64,000 bases of DNA from Streptomyces fulvorobeus (GTDB lineage: Bacteria; Actinomycetota; Actinomycetes; Streptomycetales; Streptomycetaceae), in the NCBI RefSeq assembly GCF_013167895.1, contig NZ_BLWC01000001.1, positions 6,014,001-6,078,000 on the forward strand, given 5' to 3'. The stretch's first letter is position 1. The number at the start of each line of letters is the position of its first letter. Under the pieces are notes generated by a model. That model saw nothing but the letters and a program-made list of their open reading frames with translations. It made no database searches and had not been told where the DNA came from. The position numbers and the translations under genes are program-made. Shown in pieces: positions 26,581-36,275 of this stretch.

Positions 26581-26607
26581 CGGGAAGCGGCACATCTCGT
26601 CCGGGGT

Positions 26608-26640
26608 ACGGGCCGGGCGGCCGGTGTCCGCCCGGCCCGT
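26608..26640. terminator. Bidirectional terminator between rsbP-like gene and amidase
   Basis: A perfect 13-bp stem (ACGGGCCGGGCGG and complement) with a 7-nt loop, between convergent genes. Confidence 0.8.
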
Positions 26641-26649
26641 GCGTTCACC

Positions 26650-28226
26650 TCACCGGCCGGCCTGCAGAGCCGCCCAGGTCGCCGAGCCGGCGATGCCGTC
26701 CACCGTCAACGACCGGCTGCCCTGGAAGTCCCTGACCGCCTGCGCGGTACCGGAGCCGAAGCTGCCGTCGACCCCTACGGCCCTGCCCAGCGCGGCTGTC
26801 AGCGACCGCTGGAGCCGCTTGACGTCAGCGCCCGATGATCCCTCGCGCAGCACGGGCTTGGTTCCGGCCGAGAGCAGTGCGGTCCAGGACTGACGGCCGA
26901 TGACCCCGTCGGACGGCAGACCGCGCGCACTCTGGAACGCCTTCACCGCGGTCACGGTGTTCGCACCGAAGACGCCGTCCGCGCTGCCGGCCGCGAACCC
27001 CTGCGCGTTGAGCAGTGTCTGCGCCGCCGTGGTCTGAGGGCCGGTGGAGCCGCTGCGGAGGGTGTCGTATGCCGGAAAGTCGAGGTTGACCGTCCCGCCT
27101 GTGCTGCCGCCGACGAGCTGCATGTAGTAGGCCCAGTTCCAGTTCGGCCCCGGGTCGGTGTGGTCGTTGTTGGGGACCTCGGAGTGCCCGACGATGTGCG
27201 CCCGGTCCTTGGGAATGCCGTACCTGTCGGCCAGATGACGGGTGAGGGCGGCGGACGAACGGTACATGGCGTCGGTGAACCAGGCAGGGTTGTCGACGTA
27301 CCCCTCGTGCTCGATGCCGACGCTGTAGGCGTTGCCCGAACGTGCGTGGTAGCCGGTGTCCTTGTCCCGGACGGTCTGGGTGACCTGCCCGTCGGACGAA
27401 CGGATCACGTAGTGTGCGCTGACGTTCGAGCTCGGGTCCTGGAACCAGCTGATGGACCCGGCGTACGACCCCTGGGTGACGTGGATGACGACGGCGGAGA
27501 TCGCCGCGGTCCTGCCCACGGTGTAGTTCCCGCTGTTCGCGGGCACCCACAGCGCGGGCGGGTAGTCGGTGCTCAGGGTGCCCGCGGCGGCCGAGCCCCC
27601 TCGTCCAGGGCGGGCACATCCGAGTAGCGGCCCCGCTCGGGCCGTACGGCCTGCGGGCGGACGGTCACGGTCTCGCCCGGGGCCGCGCTGGCGCGGACGC
27701 CGTTCGCGAGGAAGCCGTAGACGGAGTCCGCGTAGAGCCGGGCCGTGCTGTCGTCCGCGCTGCCGCTGTACTGGGCCACCGCCTGGTACCAGGCGCCGGC
27801 GTCGTCGCGGTCCTCCGCGTCCAGTCCCAGTCGGTCGGCGTACGAGCGCAGGACGGCGGCGGCGCCGCGGATGTTGGCTGCGGTGTCGTGCCGCAGCACG
27901 GCCGGTGCGATGCCGGTCAGCGCCGCGGCCCGCTCCAGGGTGTGCGCGCGGGGGTTGCTGACCAGGTGCATCACGCCGTACCCGTTCGCGTGGCTGGGCT
28001 TGCCGCCGTGGGGGTCGAGCCGGCTCTCGCCGTACCCGATCGCCACGAGCAGATCGCGGGGGACGTCGAACTCGGCGCCGGCCCGGGCGAAGGAATGGCC
28101 GACGGTGTCGTGTGCGGCGGGCGCCGCGTCGGCGGAAGGCCCGCCCGTACCGGTGAACAGGACGGCGACGGCCGTACTGAGCACCAGCGAGGTGGTGTGT
28201 CTCCATGATCGCGAGCGTCGGTACAT
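26650..28226 (-). pseudogene. Secreted amidase with N-terminal helical domain and two PG-binding domains, split by one frameshift
   Basis: The first frame starts at ATG 28226 with a signal peptide (cleavage near ADAAPA, about 35) and a domain of about 170 residues (LLVAIGYGESRLDPHGGKP) that looks lysozyme- or transglycosylase-like. The second frame has Amidase_2 (VVIHVTQGSY, VGIEHEGYVD, IVGHSEVPNNDHTDPG) and two peptidoglycan-binding repeats (DGVFGANTVTAVKAFQ and DGSFGSGTAQAVRDFQ). An extra C in the run 27596-27600 joins DEG to GSAAAGTLSTDYP, 525 residues in all. His, His and Asp (HTDPG) are the likely zinc ligands. It is a paralogue of the amidase at 48503. Confidence 0.85.
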
Positions 28227-28400
28227 CGGTGGTGTCCCCTCGTCGGCGGTCGAATCGAACGGTGCCGGCCGGCGATCCGGTCAGGACTGCCGCACGACGT
28301 TCCGGTGAGTGATGGCCAGTCACTTCAACCGGTATCCCATGCTCATGTCAATGTGTGCGCGGACTACCGCGAGATGAGGGCGTCGGCTTCCTGAGACGCG

Positions 28401-28421
28401 GTCATTGGTGGCACCAATGAC
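28401..28421. promoter_or_regulatory. 21-bp GntR-type palindrome before the GH3 gene
   Basis: Arms GTCATTGGTG and CACCAATGAC around one central G. The TTGGT-N3-ACCAA core fits the FadR-like GntR operator pattern. It lies 99 bp before the GH3 start, in the 28227-28519 gap shared with the divergent amidase. Confidence 0.6.
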
Positions 28422-28519
28422 ATCTTCCCTTCCCTCTTGACCCTTGCGGTGTATTGGTCATCCACTGGGTGCGCCCTGCTCGGACCGCCCGCCGTGTGTG
28501 TCGATCGAAGGAGTGTCGG

Positions 28520-30340
28520 ATGAGCGTCCGTGGACGTGGTGCCCTGTACCGGTCGATGCTGGCAGCGGTTGCCGTGGGCGGGTTGCTTCTGGGCCTGCCA
28601 CCGGGCGCGGCGGCCGGCCCGGGGTCCGCCCAGGACGGCCGGGACGGCACGAGCAAGGACCGCTGGGTCGAGAGCCGCCTGGGCGCCATGACACTGGAGC
28701 AGAAGGTCGGCCAGCTCTTCGTCACCTACGCGTACGGCGAGACCGCCGACGACAGCGACGCCGACGACGTGGCCCGCAACCGTACGTGGCTGGGGGTGGA
28801 CAACGGCCGCCAGGCGGTGGAGAAGTACCACCTCGGCGGGGTCATCTACTTCGCCTGGACCGACAGCTTCCAGAGCCCGGGTCAGGTCGCCGGCCTGTCC
28901 GACGGGCTCCAGCGGGCAGCACTGGGCAGCGGTGCCCAGGTGCCGCTGCTGATCTCCACCGACCAGGAGCACGGCCGCGTCGTCCGGTTCGGCCCGCCCG
29001 CCACCCAGTTCCCCGGAGCCATGGCGCTCGGGGCCTCCGGCAGGTCGCGGGACGCCTACCAGGCGGGGCGGATCAGCGGTACGGAGCTGCGCGCCGTCGG
29101 CATCAACCAGGACTACGCCCCCGTCGCGGACGTGAACGTCAATCCGCTGAACCCCGTCATCGGCGTACGGTCCTTCAGCGGCGACCCGCAGCTCGCCGCC
29201 GACCTGACGGCAGCCCAGGTACGGGGCTACCAGAAGGCCGGTACCGTCGCCACCGCCAAACACTTCCCCGGGCACGGCGACACCGACGTCGACAGTCACA
29301 CCGACCTGCCGGTGATCACCCACACCGTCGCGGAGTGGGAGCGGCTGGACGCGCCGCCGTTCCGCGCGGCCATCGACGCGGGCGTCGGCTCGATCATGAC
29401 CGCACACCTCCAGTTCCCCTCGCTCGATCCGTCCGGCACCCCCGCCACCCTGTCGAAGCCGATCATGACGACCCTGCTGCGCGAGGAGATGGGCTACGAC
29501 GGCGTGGTCGTCACCGACTCGCTGGCGATGGCCGGGGTCCGCAAGACGTACCCCGACGCCGAGGTGCCCGTCCGCGCCCTCCAGGCGGGCGTCGACATGC
29601 TCCTCATGCCCCCCAACCTCGACCTGGCCTACCGCTCGGTGCTCGCCGCGGTCGCCTCCGGGGAGCTGACGGAGGACCGCATCGACACATCCGTGCGCCG
29701 GATTCTCACCCTCAAGCAGCAGCAGGGCATCGTCGACGCCCCGTACACCGACCGGGCCGCGGTCGACGGCGTGGTCGGCAACGCCCGTCACCTCGAAGAA
29801 GCGCGGGAGATCACCGACCGCACCACGACCCTGGTCAAGAACGACGGCGGCCTCCTGCCACTGACCGCGAGCGGCAACCGGGTCCTGGTCACCGGTTCGA
29901 CCACGGCCGTCACGCGGAGCCTCGCCGGCGCGGTCACCGCGCAGGGCGCGACCGGGACCGCCCTCGCGACGGCCGCCAACCCGACGACGGCGGACATCGC
30001 CGCAGCCGTCACCGCCGCCGCCGGCCAGGACACCGTGGTGGTGCTCACCAGCTCGGCCCGCACCAACCCCGGCCAGGCCGCCCTCGTCCGGGCCCTGACG
30101 GCCACCGGCAAGCCGGTCGTCACGCTCTCGACCGGCGTCCCCTACGACATCGCCTCCTACCCGCAGGCAGGCGTCCACCTGGCCGCGTACTCCAACAACG
30201 CGGTCGCGCTGGAGTCCGCCGCCCGCGTCCTCTTCGGTGAGGTCGCCCCCCGTGGCCGCCTCCCGGTGAGCATCCCGCGCGGGGACGACCCGGGGACCCC
30301 GCTGTTCCCGTTCGGCCACGGCCTGACGTACAGGAACTGA
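28520..30340 (+). CDS. Secreted GH3 beta-N-acetylhexosaminidase (NagZ-like)
   Basis: The 606-residue protein starts at ATG 28520 (GAAGGAG six bases upstream), with a signal peptide to about 32. The GH3 barrel covers about 55-410. KHFPGHGDTDVDSH (247-260) is the NagZ-type loop that carries the Asp-His acid/base pair, and Asp333 in VVTDSLAMAGV is the nucleophile. A second GH3 domain follows to GHGLTYRN. Unlike cytoplasmic Gram-negative NagZ, it is exported, so it can release GlcNAc from chitin oligomers or wall fragments outside the cell. The palindrome at 28401-28421 suggests control by a GntR regulator. Confidence 0.9.
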   Translation: MSVRGRGALYRSMLAAVAVGGLLLGLPPGAAAGPGSAQDGRDGTSKDRWVESRLGAMTLEQKVGQLFVTYAYGETADDSDADDVARNRTWLGVDNGRQAVEKYHLGGVIYFAWTDSFQSPGQVAGLSDGLQRAALGSGAQVPLLISTDQEHGRVVRFGPPATQFPGAMALGASGRSRDAYQAGRISGTELRAVGINQDYAPVADVNVNPLNPVIGVRSFSGDPQLAADLTAAQVRGYQKAGTVATAKHFPGHGDTDVDSHTDLPVITHTVAEWERLDAPPFRAAIDAGVGSIMTAHLQFPSLDPSGTPATLSKPIMTTLLREEMGYDGVVVTDSLAMAGVRKTYPDAEVPVRALQAGVDMLLMPPNLDLAYRSVLAAVASGELTEDRIDTSVRRILTLKQQQGIVDAPYTDRAAVDGVVGNARHLEEAREITDRTTTLVKNDGGLLPLTASGNRVLVTGSTTAVTRSLAGAVTAQGATGTALATAANPTTADIAAAVTAAAGQDTVVVLTSSARTNPGQAALVRALTATGKPVVTLSTGVPYDIASYPQAGVHLAAYSNNAVALESAARVLFGEVAPRGRLPVSIPRGDDPGTPLFPFGHGLTYRN

Positions 30341-30493
30341 CAACTGACACACGAGCGCCGCGCCGTCCGGGACCCCGCCCGGGCCGGCGCCCGCTACCCA
30401 GCGACGCGAATCGGGCCGCCAGGCTCCCTGTACCGGCCTCGGCACCAGGCGGCGTTGCGCAAGCGGACCGGGCGGTAGCCCTGATCTGTGCGG

Positions 30494-32014
30494 TTACCCG
30501 TCCTTCAGGCGGCGGCCGACTTCCTCCGACACACGGCGGTGCAGTTCCGCGAGTTCTTCGGCGCTGTAGTCGGAGAGGTCACCTGGGGTCTGCGAGGGCT
30601 TCGGGTTCTCGTCCTTCTGTTCCGTCTGCTTCCGGCGGGCGAGTTCCCGCTCCTCCGGAGACCCGGGTGCGGTGTGAGCGCACCGGATGAGTGCTCCGTC
30701 AGCAGCTCTGAGGCAGGTCGCCTCACGGCCTGCCACCTGGCCTCTGCCTTCCACCCGGTAGCGGATGTTCTGTCTGCTGCCGATGGTGGCCGTCCAGGTG
30801 CTTCCCCCGGTGGGGACCACCTCGAACACCCTGTCGTCGTTGTAGCAGCAGACGTCCCGGTACTCGGCCTTGATCAGCGCGACGATCGCCTCCGGAGAGG
30901 GCCAGGTCGGCTTCAGCCGGTGGACCGTCATCGGGGCGAGCCCGCCGCCCCGATGACGGGCCGGCACCATGGATACGGCTACGACCGAGCTGGCCTCTCC
31001 CTGCGGGGTGAGGGGAGTGACGTAGGCCCCCCGTCCGCTGCCGTCGCGGTACTGCAACGCGAACTCCGACTCGTTGCCCTCGTTCGCCCCGTCTTCGGAG
31101 GCGTCCCAACCGCTGCGCTCGAACCACCAGTCGGCGAAACCGCCGACCGCGGCCGTCGCCTCCCGCTGCCGGGCAGCGATGCTCATCGGGTAGGACGGGC
31201 CCGCTACCGCGCTGGTGTCGGCGGAGATCGTGACCTTCCCCGTCCGCCCGTTGTAGAGCGCGAGCCCGGCGGGCCTCTCGGTCACGACCAAGGTTCCGGT
31301 CTGGCGCTTGAGGGGCACGACCACGACGGGGGTCCTGCCCGAGCAGGTCACGTAGACGTCCTCGGCGTCGAACCGTACGCCGCGCTTCTCGGCGGAGATC
31401 TTCCGGCCGAGGTTGTGGGTGAACCAACCACCCACTCGCGCGTCGGCCGCGTCCACGTCGAACTGGCAGCGCTGCTGGCTTCGGCCGTTGCCGCCGAGCG
31501 GGATGTCCTGCACCAGGCCGACCTCGTACCCGGCCAGCCACCCACGCCGCTCGACCAGCGTGGCGAACCTGTCGGAGTCGGGCAGATACGTGATGTCGAA
31601 GATCTCACCCGTGACATCACCCAGGTGCGGAGCGGCCTGCGCCGCCCCGACCAGGTAGGGGGCTCGGGCGGCCACTTCGGGCACCGGCTCGGTCACGATC
31701 CTGGCGCCCTCCATGTACGCGCGGTCCTGGAGGTAAGCGCTGTACACCCACCAGCAGACCATCACGCCCGCTGCCACCACAGCACCCAGGCAACCGAGAG
31801 CCGCCGCCGCGGTGTCCGCCCCACGCCTGCCGCGCCCCACCCGGCTCGCGACCAGCGATGGCAGGGCTGCGCACGCCGCGACCGCCAACGGCACCAGCAC
31901 ATACGAAAGGATCTTCCGCAGCTCCCACCACACGATGGTGGTGAAGTACGAGGCATACCAGAGCGCAAGACCCGCGAGAAGAACGGGTATGGCTGTCCGC
32001 AGTGCCCGAACCAT
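30494..32014 (-). CDS. Large membrane-anchored protein of unknown function
   Basis: ATG 32014 follows GGGGGGACC and is preferred to the ATG at 32041. The 506-residue protein has about three N-terminal membrane segments (about 7-28, 31-55, 66-92), then an extracytoplasmic region of about 350 residues with scattered cysteines. It ends in a charged coiled-coil-like tail (ERELARRKQTEQKDENPKPS, then EELAELHRRVSEEVGRRL). No known domain is recognised. Plain hypothetical membrane proteins of this build occur widely in Streptomyces. Confidence 0.75.
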   Translation of the reverse strand: MVRALRTAIPVLLAGLALWYASYFTTIVWWELRKILSYVLVPLAVAACAALPSLVASRVGRGRRGADTAAAALGCLGAVVAAGVMVCWWVYSAYLQDRAYMEGARIVTEPVPEVAARAPYLVGAAQAAPHLGDVTGEIFDITYLPDSDRFATLVERRGWLAGYEVGLVQDIPLGGNGRSQQRCQFDVDAADARVGGWFTHNLGRKISAEKRGVRFDAEDVYVTCSGRTPVVVVPLKRQTGTLVVTERPAGLALYNGRTGKVTISADTSAVAGPSYPMSIAARQREATAAVGGFADWWFERSGWDASEDGANEGNESEFALQYRDGSGRGAYVTPLTPQGEASSVVAVSMVPARHRGGGLAPMTVHRLKPTWPSPEAIVALIKAEYRDVCCYNDDRVFEVVPTGGSTWTATIGSRQNIRYRVEGRGQVAGREATCLRAADGALIRCAHTAPGSPEERELARRKQTEQKDENPKPSQTPGDLSDYSAEELAELHRRVSEEVGRRLKDG

Positions 32015-32082
32015 TGGTCCCCCCGACGCCGGCGCATCCAAGTCTGCCTGCCGGAACGGGACTTGTCATCCAGTTGGCTCTG

Positions 32083-32114
32083 TAGGGGAGCCGGGAGATC
32101 TCCCGGCTCCCCTA
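32083..32114. terminator. 32-bp perfect palindrome (terminator after GH76 gene)
   Basis: The half-sequence TAGGGGAGCCGGGAGA is followed at once by its exact complement. It forms a strong stem just past the GH76 stop and before the next minus-strand gene at 32014. Confidence 0.75.
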
Positions 32115-32125
32115 AGCGGGCCGGC

Positions 32126-33643
32126 TCAGCCGCCGGCGTCGGCGTTGAGGAGGTCGAGGACGCTGTGCTGGCAGCCGTAGTCGGTCGTGCCGGCGCCGCC
32201 GCTCCAGTGCGGGCCGTACTGGTCGAGCGCGTTGCGGTCGCGGTCGTAGGCGCTGTTCGCCCAGCGCTTGATCGTCGCGGCGTAGGGGTGGTCCGGCAGC
32301 TGGTGGTTGAGGCGGCCGAGGCCCCGGACGTAAGCACCCTTGAAGGAAGGTCCGTCCCCCGTGCAGGCGTCCCCTTCGCCCGGTTCGCGCAGCACGCCGT
32401 CGACCTGGAGCCTGACGGTGGAGGCGTCGGCCAGCGAGCGTGCCGTCGTCAGCAGGCCGGTGTCGCCGGTCGCACGGTGCAACTCGGTAAGCGCGGCCAG
32501 GACGACGCCCTGGTTGTACGTCCAGGTCGGCTGACGGTTGTTGGCGCAGGAGTCGTCCAGACCGTCGTTGATCATCCGGTCCGCGTTGATCATGCCGCTG
32601 TCCCGGAGCCAGTTCCAGCCGCGCTGCGCCCGGGCCAGATACGTGGTGTCACCGGGGGTACGGTTGTGCAGGGCCGCGTTGAGCTGGATGAAGAGCTCGT
32701 TGGTGATGGCGTTCTTGTAGTTTCCGTTCGTGCTCCACCGGACTCCGCCGCCGCAGGTGCTGTTCCAGTTGGCGTTCATGTGGTCCGCGTCGGCCCGTGC
32801 GGTGTCGAGGTAGCGGCGGTCGCCGGTGAGGTCGTACGCGTTGATCCAGAGCAGCCCCCACCAGCCGGTGTCGTCGAGGTACTCGTTGCGGAACTGCCCC
32901 CCTTGCGCGTTGATGTTCCTGGCGTAGGTGTCGGCGAAGGAGTAGGCGTAACTCCCCATACCGCTGATCCGCATGTTGTCGGTGATCGCGGTGAGCGCGT
33001 TGGCGCTGGTCCACCAGCCGTGGCCGCCGAAGAGCTTGGTCCCGCGGTCGTAGGACATCATCAGGGCGGTGGCGGCCGCGGTGCTCCTGGTGCCGGCGTT
33101 CCAGGTGGTCCGGGCCCACGACGTACAGGCGATACCGCCGCCGGCCGGCTGGCCGCAGGTCCGTAGTGCCCCGACTCCCTGGGTGCTCCAGTCGTCGACG
33201 TTGTACATCTGGGTGCGCCAGCCGCGCCCTCCGGAAGGTACGGAGGTGTCGCCGAGACGGCTGCCCGAAGCCCAGGTCCGGCCCCCGTCCATGGAACGGT
33301 CCAGCCATACCCGGTCGCCCGTCCCGCCGTTGTCGATGGAAGCCCATCCCATCCCGTCGGCGTCGTCGAAGTGCAGCGCGATGGTGCGGGACGAGATCCC
33401 GGCGGTGACCGGCACGCGGTCCTGCGGGCTCAGTGACGGATCGCGGACGTCGCAGTACTTGTTGCAGACGACCGGCGGCGCCGCCGAGGCGGTGGTCGTC
33501 GGCCCGCCGACGACCAGGCCGGCTGACAACGTCGCCAACGTCATGAGGAGTGCGACGGGGAAGCCGGCCGCGGACCGCGACCGCGCCCATGACGAGAACG
33601 CGCCATGGGACCTGTGACCTTCACTCTCTCCTTCGAACCGCAT
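32126..33643 (-). CDS. Secreted GH76 alpha-1,6-mannanase-like enzyme
   Basis: The 505-residue protein starts at ATG 33643 after GAGG and has a signal region (about 26-55). A beta-rich N-terminal part (about 56-165) precedes the GH76 (alpha/alpha)6 barrel. Asp257-Asp258 in EYLDDTGWWGLLW is the catalytic pair of endo-alpha-1,6-mannanases. Later barrel motifs NAITNELFIQLNAAL and WTYNQGVVLAAL are clear. The family cuts the backbone of yeast mannan or actinobacterial mannans. It is alone between a strong terminator and the operator-like palindrome at 33785. Confidence 0.88.
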   Translation of the reverse strand: MRFEGESEGHRSHGAFSSWARSRSAAGFPVALLMTLATLSAGLVVGGPTTTASAAPPVVCNKYCDVRDPSLSPQDRVPVTAGISSRTIALHFDDADGMGWASIDNGGTGDRVWLDRSMDGGRTWASGSRLGDTSVPSGGRGWRTQMYNVDDWSTQGVGALRTCGQPAGGGIACTSWARTTWNAGTRSTAAATALMMSYDRGTKLFGGHGWWTSANALTAITDNMRISGMGSYAYSFADTYARNINAQGGQFRNEYLDDTGWWGLLWINAYDLTGDRRYLDTARADADHMNANWNSTCGGGVRWSTNGNYKNAITNELFIQLNAALHNRTPGDTTYLARAQRGWNWLRDSGMINADRMINDGLDDSCANNRQPTWTYNQGVVLAALTELHRATGDTGLLTTARSLADASTVRLQVDGVLREPGEGDACTGDGPSFKGAYVRGLGRLNHQLPDHPYAATIKRWANSAYDRDRNALDQYGPHWSGGAGTTDYGCQHSVLDLLNADAGG

Positions 33644-33784
33644 GCTGAGCCTCGGTTTCCGTGGACGCCGGGGGGGCGTGGGGGATGTGGGGGTATGGAG
33701 GCCGGGTCTCCCGGCTCGTGATGTCTCGGCTGGGCGCGGCACCGGAGGCCGGTGTCACCCCTTCTGAGTACGCTCGTCCCGGGC

Positions 33785-33807
33785 CTTTGTACAGTCAATG
33801 GACAAAG
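33785..33807. promoter_or_regulatory. 23-bp imperfect palindrome between GH76 and YihY genes
   Basis: CTTTGT at one end and ACAAAG at the other; 9 of 11 base pairs are symmetric around a central C. It lies about 142 bp before GH76 and 222 bp before the YihY gene, in a 385-bp divergent gap with no other gene. Likely a GntR- or TetR-type site. Confidence 0.45.
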
Positions 33808-34028
33808 TTCGTTCTCTCGTGCGTACGCTCTTCCCGCAAGCGGGTGAAGCTGCTGAGTACCTCGCCAACGGCTCTTGCGGCAGAGGGAGTTGCCGCGGTC
33901 CGGCGCCACGGGCGTGCCCGCTCGAAAGATGCCACCAGGTCAGCTGGGTGTGACCCTCACTCCAGCCGCCGTCCCACCGGTCGCCGGGAGCGGGGCATGA
34001 GACGGGCGGGAGTGGAAAGCCGCCGGAT

Positions 34029-35069
34029 ATGACACGTACACCGAATCAACAGCACGGAGACGACCGTGCGGTCTTCGCGGGCCGCTCCCAAGGCGCGGGT
34101 CCCGACGAGCAGGTCGAGGAGCGGGCTCCGGATCAGCTCTCGAAGATGCCCAAAGGGTCCTGGACGGCGGTGCTGCGCGGCACACTGAAGGAGTTCAAGG
34201 ACGACGAGCTCACCGACCGGGCCGCGGCGCTCACGTACTACGGAGTGCTCGCTCTCTTCCCGGCCCTGCTGGTGCTCGTGTCGCTGCTCGGCATCGCGGG
34301 GGAGTCGGCGACCCAGCAAATCCTGGACAACCTGAAGAAGCTCACTCCCGGCTCGGCCCGCGACGTCATCAGCGACGCGGTGCAGCAGCTCCAGGGCAAC
34401 GCCGGCATCGGCTCGTTCCTGGCGATCGTCGGCCTGGCCGTCGCGATCTGGTCGGCCTCCGGTTACGTCGCGGCGTTCATCCGCACCTCCAACGCCGTCT
34501 ACGACATGCCCGAGGGGCGCCCGGTGTGGAAGGTCCTTCCGCTACGGGTGGCGCTGACCGTCACGCTGATGATCCTCGCCGTGGTCAGCGCGTTGATCGT
34601 GGTCTTCACCGGCGGCCTGGCCCGGCAGATGGGCACGGCCCTGGGAATCGGTGACGGAGCGCTGACGGTGTGGTCGATCGCCAAGTGGCCGGTCCTGGTC
34701 CTGATCGTGACGATCATGATCGCGCTCCTGTACTGGGCAGCGCCGAACGCCAAGGGGCGTGGGTTCAAGTGGATCACCCCCGGCAGCCTCCTGGCCCTGG
34801 TGGTCTGGGTGATCGCCTCCGCCGGCTTCGCGTTCTACGTGGCGAACTTCGGGTCCTACAACAAGACGTACGGAACGCTCGCGGGCGTCATCATCTTCCT
34901 GGTGTGGCTGTGGATCACCAACCTGGCCATCCTGCTCGGCCTGGAGTTCGACGCCGAGATGGCCCGCCAGCGTGCCATCGCCGGCGGCCACCCCGAGGAC
35001 GAGGAGCCCTACGTCCAGCCCCGGGACACCCGTAAGTGGAGTGATGAGGACCGCCGCCGCCTGGACTGA
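34029..35069 (+). CDS. YihY/BrkB-family membrane protein
   Basis: The 346-residue protein has six membrane segments between about 70 and 320. Family features are DRAAALTYYGVLALFPALLVL (about 62-82), the AIWSASGYVAAFIRTSNAVYD segment and YGTLAGVIIFLVWLWITNLAILLGLEFDAE near the end. The tails are charged and cytoplasmic. The family was once called ribonuclease BN; its role in the envelope is unknown. It heads a run of envelope genes (PAP2, DUF3618, DUF4235) with short gaps. Confidence 0.92.
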   Translation: MTRTPNQQHGDDRAVFAGRSQGAGPDEQVEERAPDQLSKMPKGSWTAVLRGTLKEFKDDELTDRAAALTYYGVLALFPALLVLVSLLGIAGESATQQILDNLKKLTPGSARDVISDAVQQLQGNAGIGSFLAIVGLAVAIWSASGYVAAFIRTSNAVYDMPEGRPVWKVLPLRVALTVTLMILAVVSALIVVFTGGLARQMGTALGIGDGALTVWSIAKWPVLVLIVTIMIALLYWAAPNAKGRGFKWITPGSLLALVVWVIASAGFAFYVANFGSYNKTYGTLAGVIIFLVWLWITNLAILLGLEFDAEMARQRAIAGGHPEDEEPYVQPRDTRKWSDEDRRRLD

Positions 35070-35108
35070 GCGATGCGTGGAACAGCTGCGGCGGGGAAGC
35101 GGGGAGCC

Positions 35109-35678
35109 ATGGGAATGCTGACCACAGTGCGCAATGGTGATCATCGGCTGACCCGGCGGATGGCCGCCTGGGAATCCGACTGGGCCCGCCGGCTCCTGCC
35201 TCCGGTGGAGGAAGCTGCCGAGCATACGAAGCTGTGGTGGGCGGTCGCGCTGGCCATGGCCGCCGGAGGCGGATGGAGGGGCCGCGAAGCAGCGGCTGCC
35301 GGGATCGCGAGCATGGCGGTGGCGGAGCTGCTGGCCAACGGGGTCGCCAAGAAGCTGGTGGGACGGAGCCGGCCGCCCAAGGAGTGGATACCGCACGACG
35401 ACGTGGAGGACCGGCCCGACAGCTCCTCCTTCCCCTCCGGGCACACCGCCGCCGCCGTGGCGTTCACCGCGGCCGTAGCGCCCTCCTGGCCGGCGGTCGG
35501 TGCCGCCTGTGCGGTCCCGACGGTGCTGGTGGCCCTGGAGCGCGTCCACAGCGGCGCGCACTACCCCTCCGACGTCGTGGCGGGTGCCGCCATCGGCCTC
35601 GCCACGGCCGCCCTGGTGCGGGCAACGCCCCGACCGCTGATCCTCCGCTGGGGACGAGCACGGTTCGCAAGTGGGTGA
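35109..35678 (+). CDS. PAP2-superfamily phosphatase
   Basis: ATG 35109 is preceded by GGGGAG; an ATG at 35073 would add 12 residues. The 189-residue membrane protein shows all three PAP2 motifs: KKLVGRSRPP, SSSFPSGHTAAA and RVHSGAHYPSDVVAG (with the catalytic His and Asp). Such enzymes dephosphorylate lipid phosphates such as undecaprenyl pyrophosphate or phosphatidate at the outer face of the membrane. It starts 40 bases after the YihY stop. Confidence 0.9.
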   Translation: MGMLTTVRNGDHRLTRRMAAWESDWARRLLPPVEEAAEHTKLWWAVALAMAAGGGWRGREAAAAGIASMAVAELLANGVAKKLVGRSRPPKEWIPHDDVEDRPDSSSFPSGHTAAAVAFTAAVAPSWPAVGAACAVPTVLVALERVHSGAHYPSDVVAGAAIGLATAALVRATPRPLILRWGRARFASG

Positions 35679-35807
35679 GTGGCCGCACGCGGGGTAGACG
35701 CGCCGTGACAGGAGCGTGCACAACCCAGCCAGTCGGCATCCCGCGCCGGAGCAGGCAGGCCACGGCGCCAGGACCGACATGACCCAGATCCAGGAGGCAG
35801 TACACCG

Positions 35808-36275
35808 ATGAGCACCCCCTCCCAGGGCCGCGAAGAAGCCGCGCCCACCCCCGAGGAGCTGCGGGAACAGGCCGAGCACACCCGCGACAGGCTCGGACAG
35901 ACCGTGGAGGCGCTGGCGGCCAAGGCCGACGTCAAGGCGCAGGCGAAGGAGAAGGCCGCCGAGATCAAGGAGCAGGCCGGGGAGAAGGCCGCCCTCGTCA
36001 CCGACCAGCTGCGCGAGAAGGCGGCGCACGCCGCTGAGCTGGTCAAGGAGAAGACTCCTGATCCGGTGTTGGACAAGGCGGCCCAGGCCGTGGCTCAGGT
36101 ACGCGACAGCGCTGCCCGGGCCGGGCAGCTCGCTGCGGAGAAGACCCCGGAACCCGTCCGGGAGAGGGCCGAGTCGGCCGCGACCATCGCACGGGCCAAC
36201 CGCACCCCCTTGCTCGCTGCGGCCGCCGCGTTCGTCGTCATCCTGCTCCTGCGTCGCGGCCGGAGGCGCCGGTGA
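35808..36275 (+). CDS. DUF3618 membrane-anchored coiled-coil protein
   Basis: The 155-residue protein opens with the DUF3618 motif (PEELREQAEHTRDRLGQTVEAL, about 14-35). A long Lys/Ala/Glu helix with 11-residue periodicity follows (KEKAAEIKEQAGEKAALV), and it ends in one membrane helix (LLAAAAAFVVILLL) before an Arg cluster. In Streptomyces it often stands beside DUF4235, as here. Role unknown, perhaps envelope stress. Confidence 0.85.
   Translation: MSTPSQGREEAAPTPEELREQAEHTRDRLGQTVEALAAKADVKAQAKEKAAEIKEQAGEKAALVTDQLREKAAHAAELVKEKTPDPVLDKAAQAVAQVRDSAARAGQLAAEKTPEPVRERAESAATIARANRTPLLAAAAAFVVILLLRRGRRRR

Noticed and set aside
28323..28334. CTTCAACCGGTA as another mannan-regulon site
   Set aside because: Only a partial match with an inserted base; it lies between the amidase and GH3 genes, which have their own palindrome.
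28364..30445. 693-residue minus-strand ORF opposite the GH3 gene
   Set aside because: Val/Gly/Arg-rich antisense shadow of GH3 with no domain. The same holds for long minus-strand ORFs over 623-1390, 3850-5550, 5153-6673, 9654-11039 and 48331-50292.
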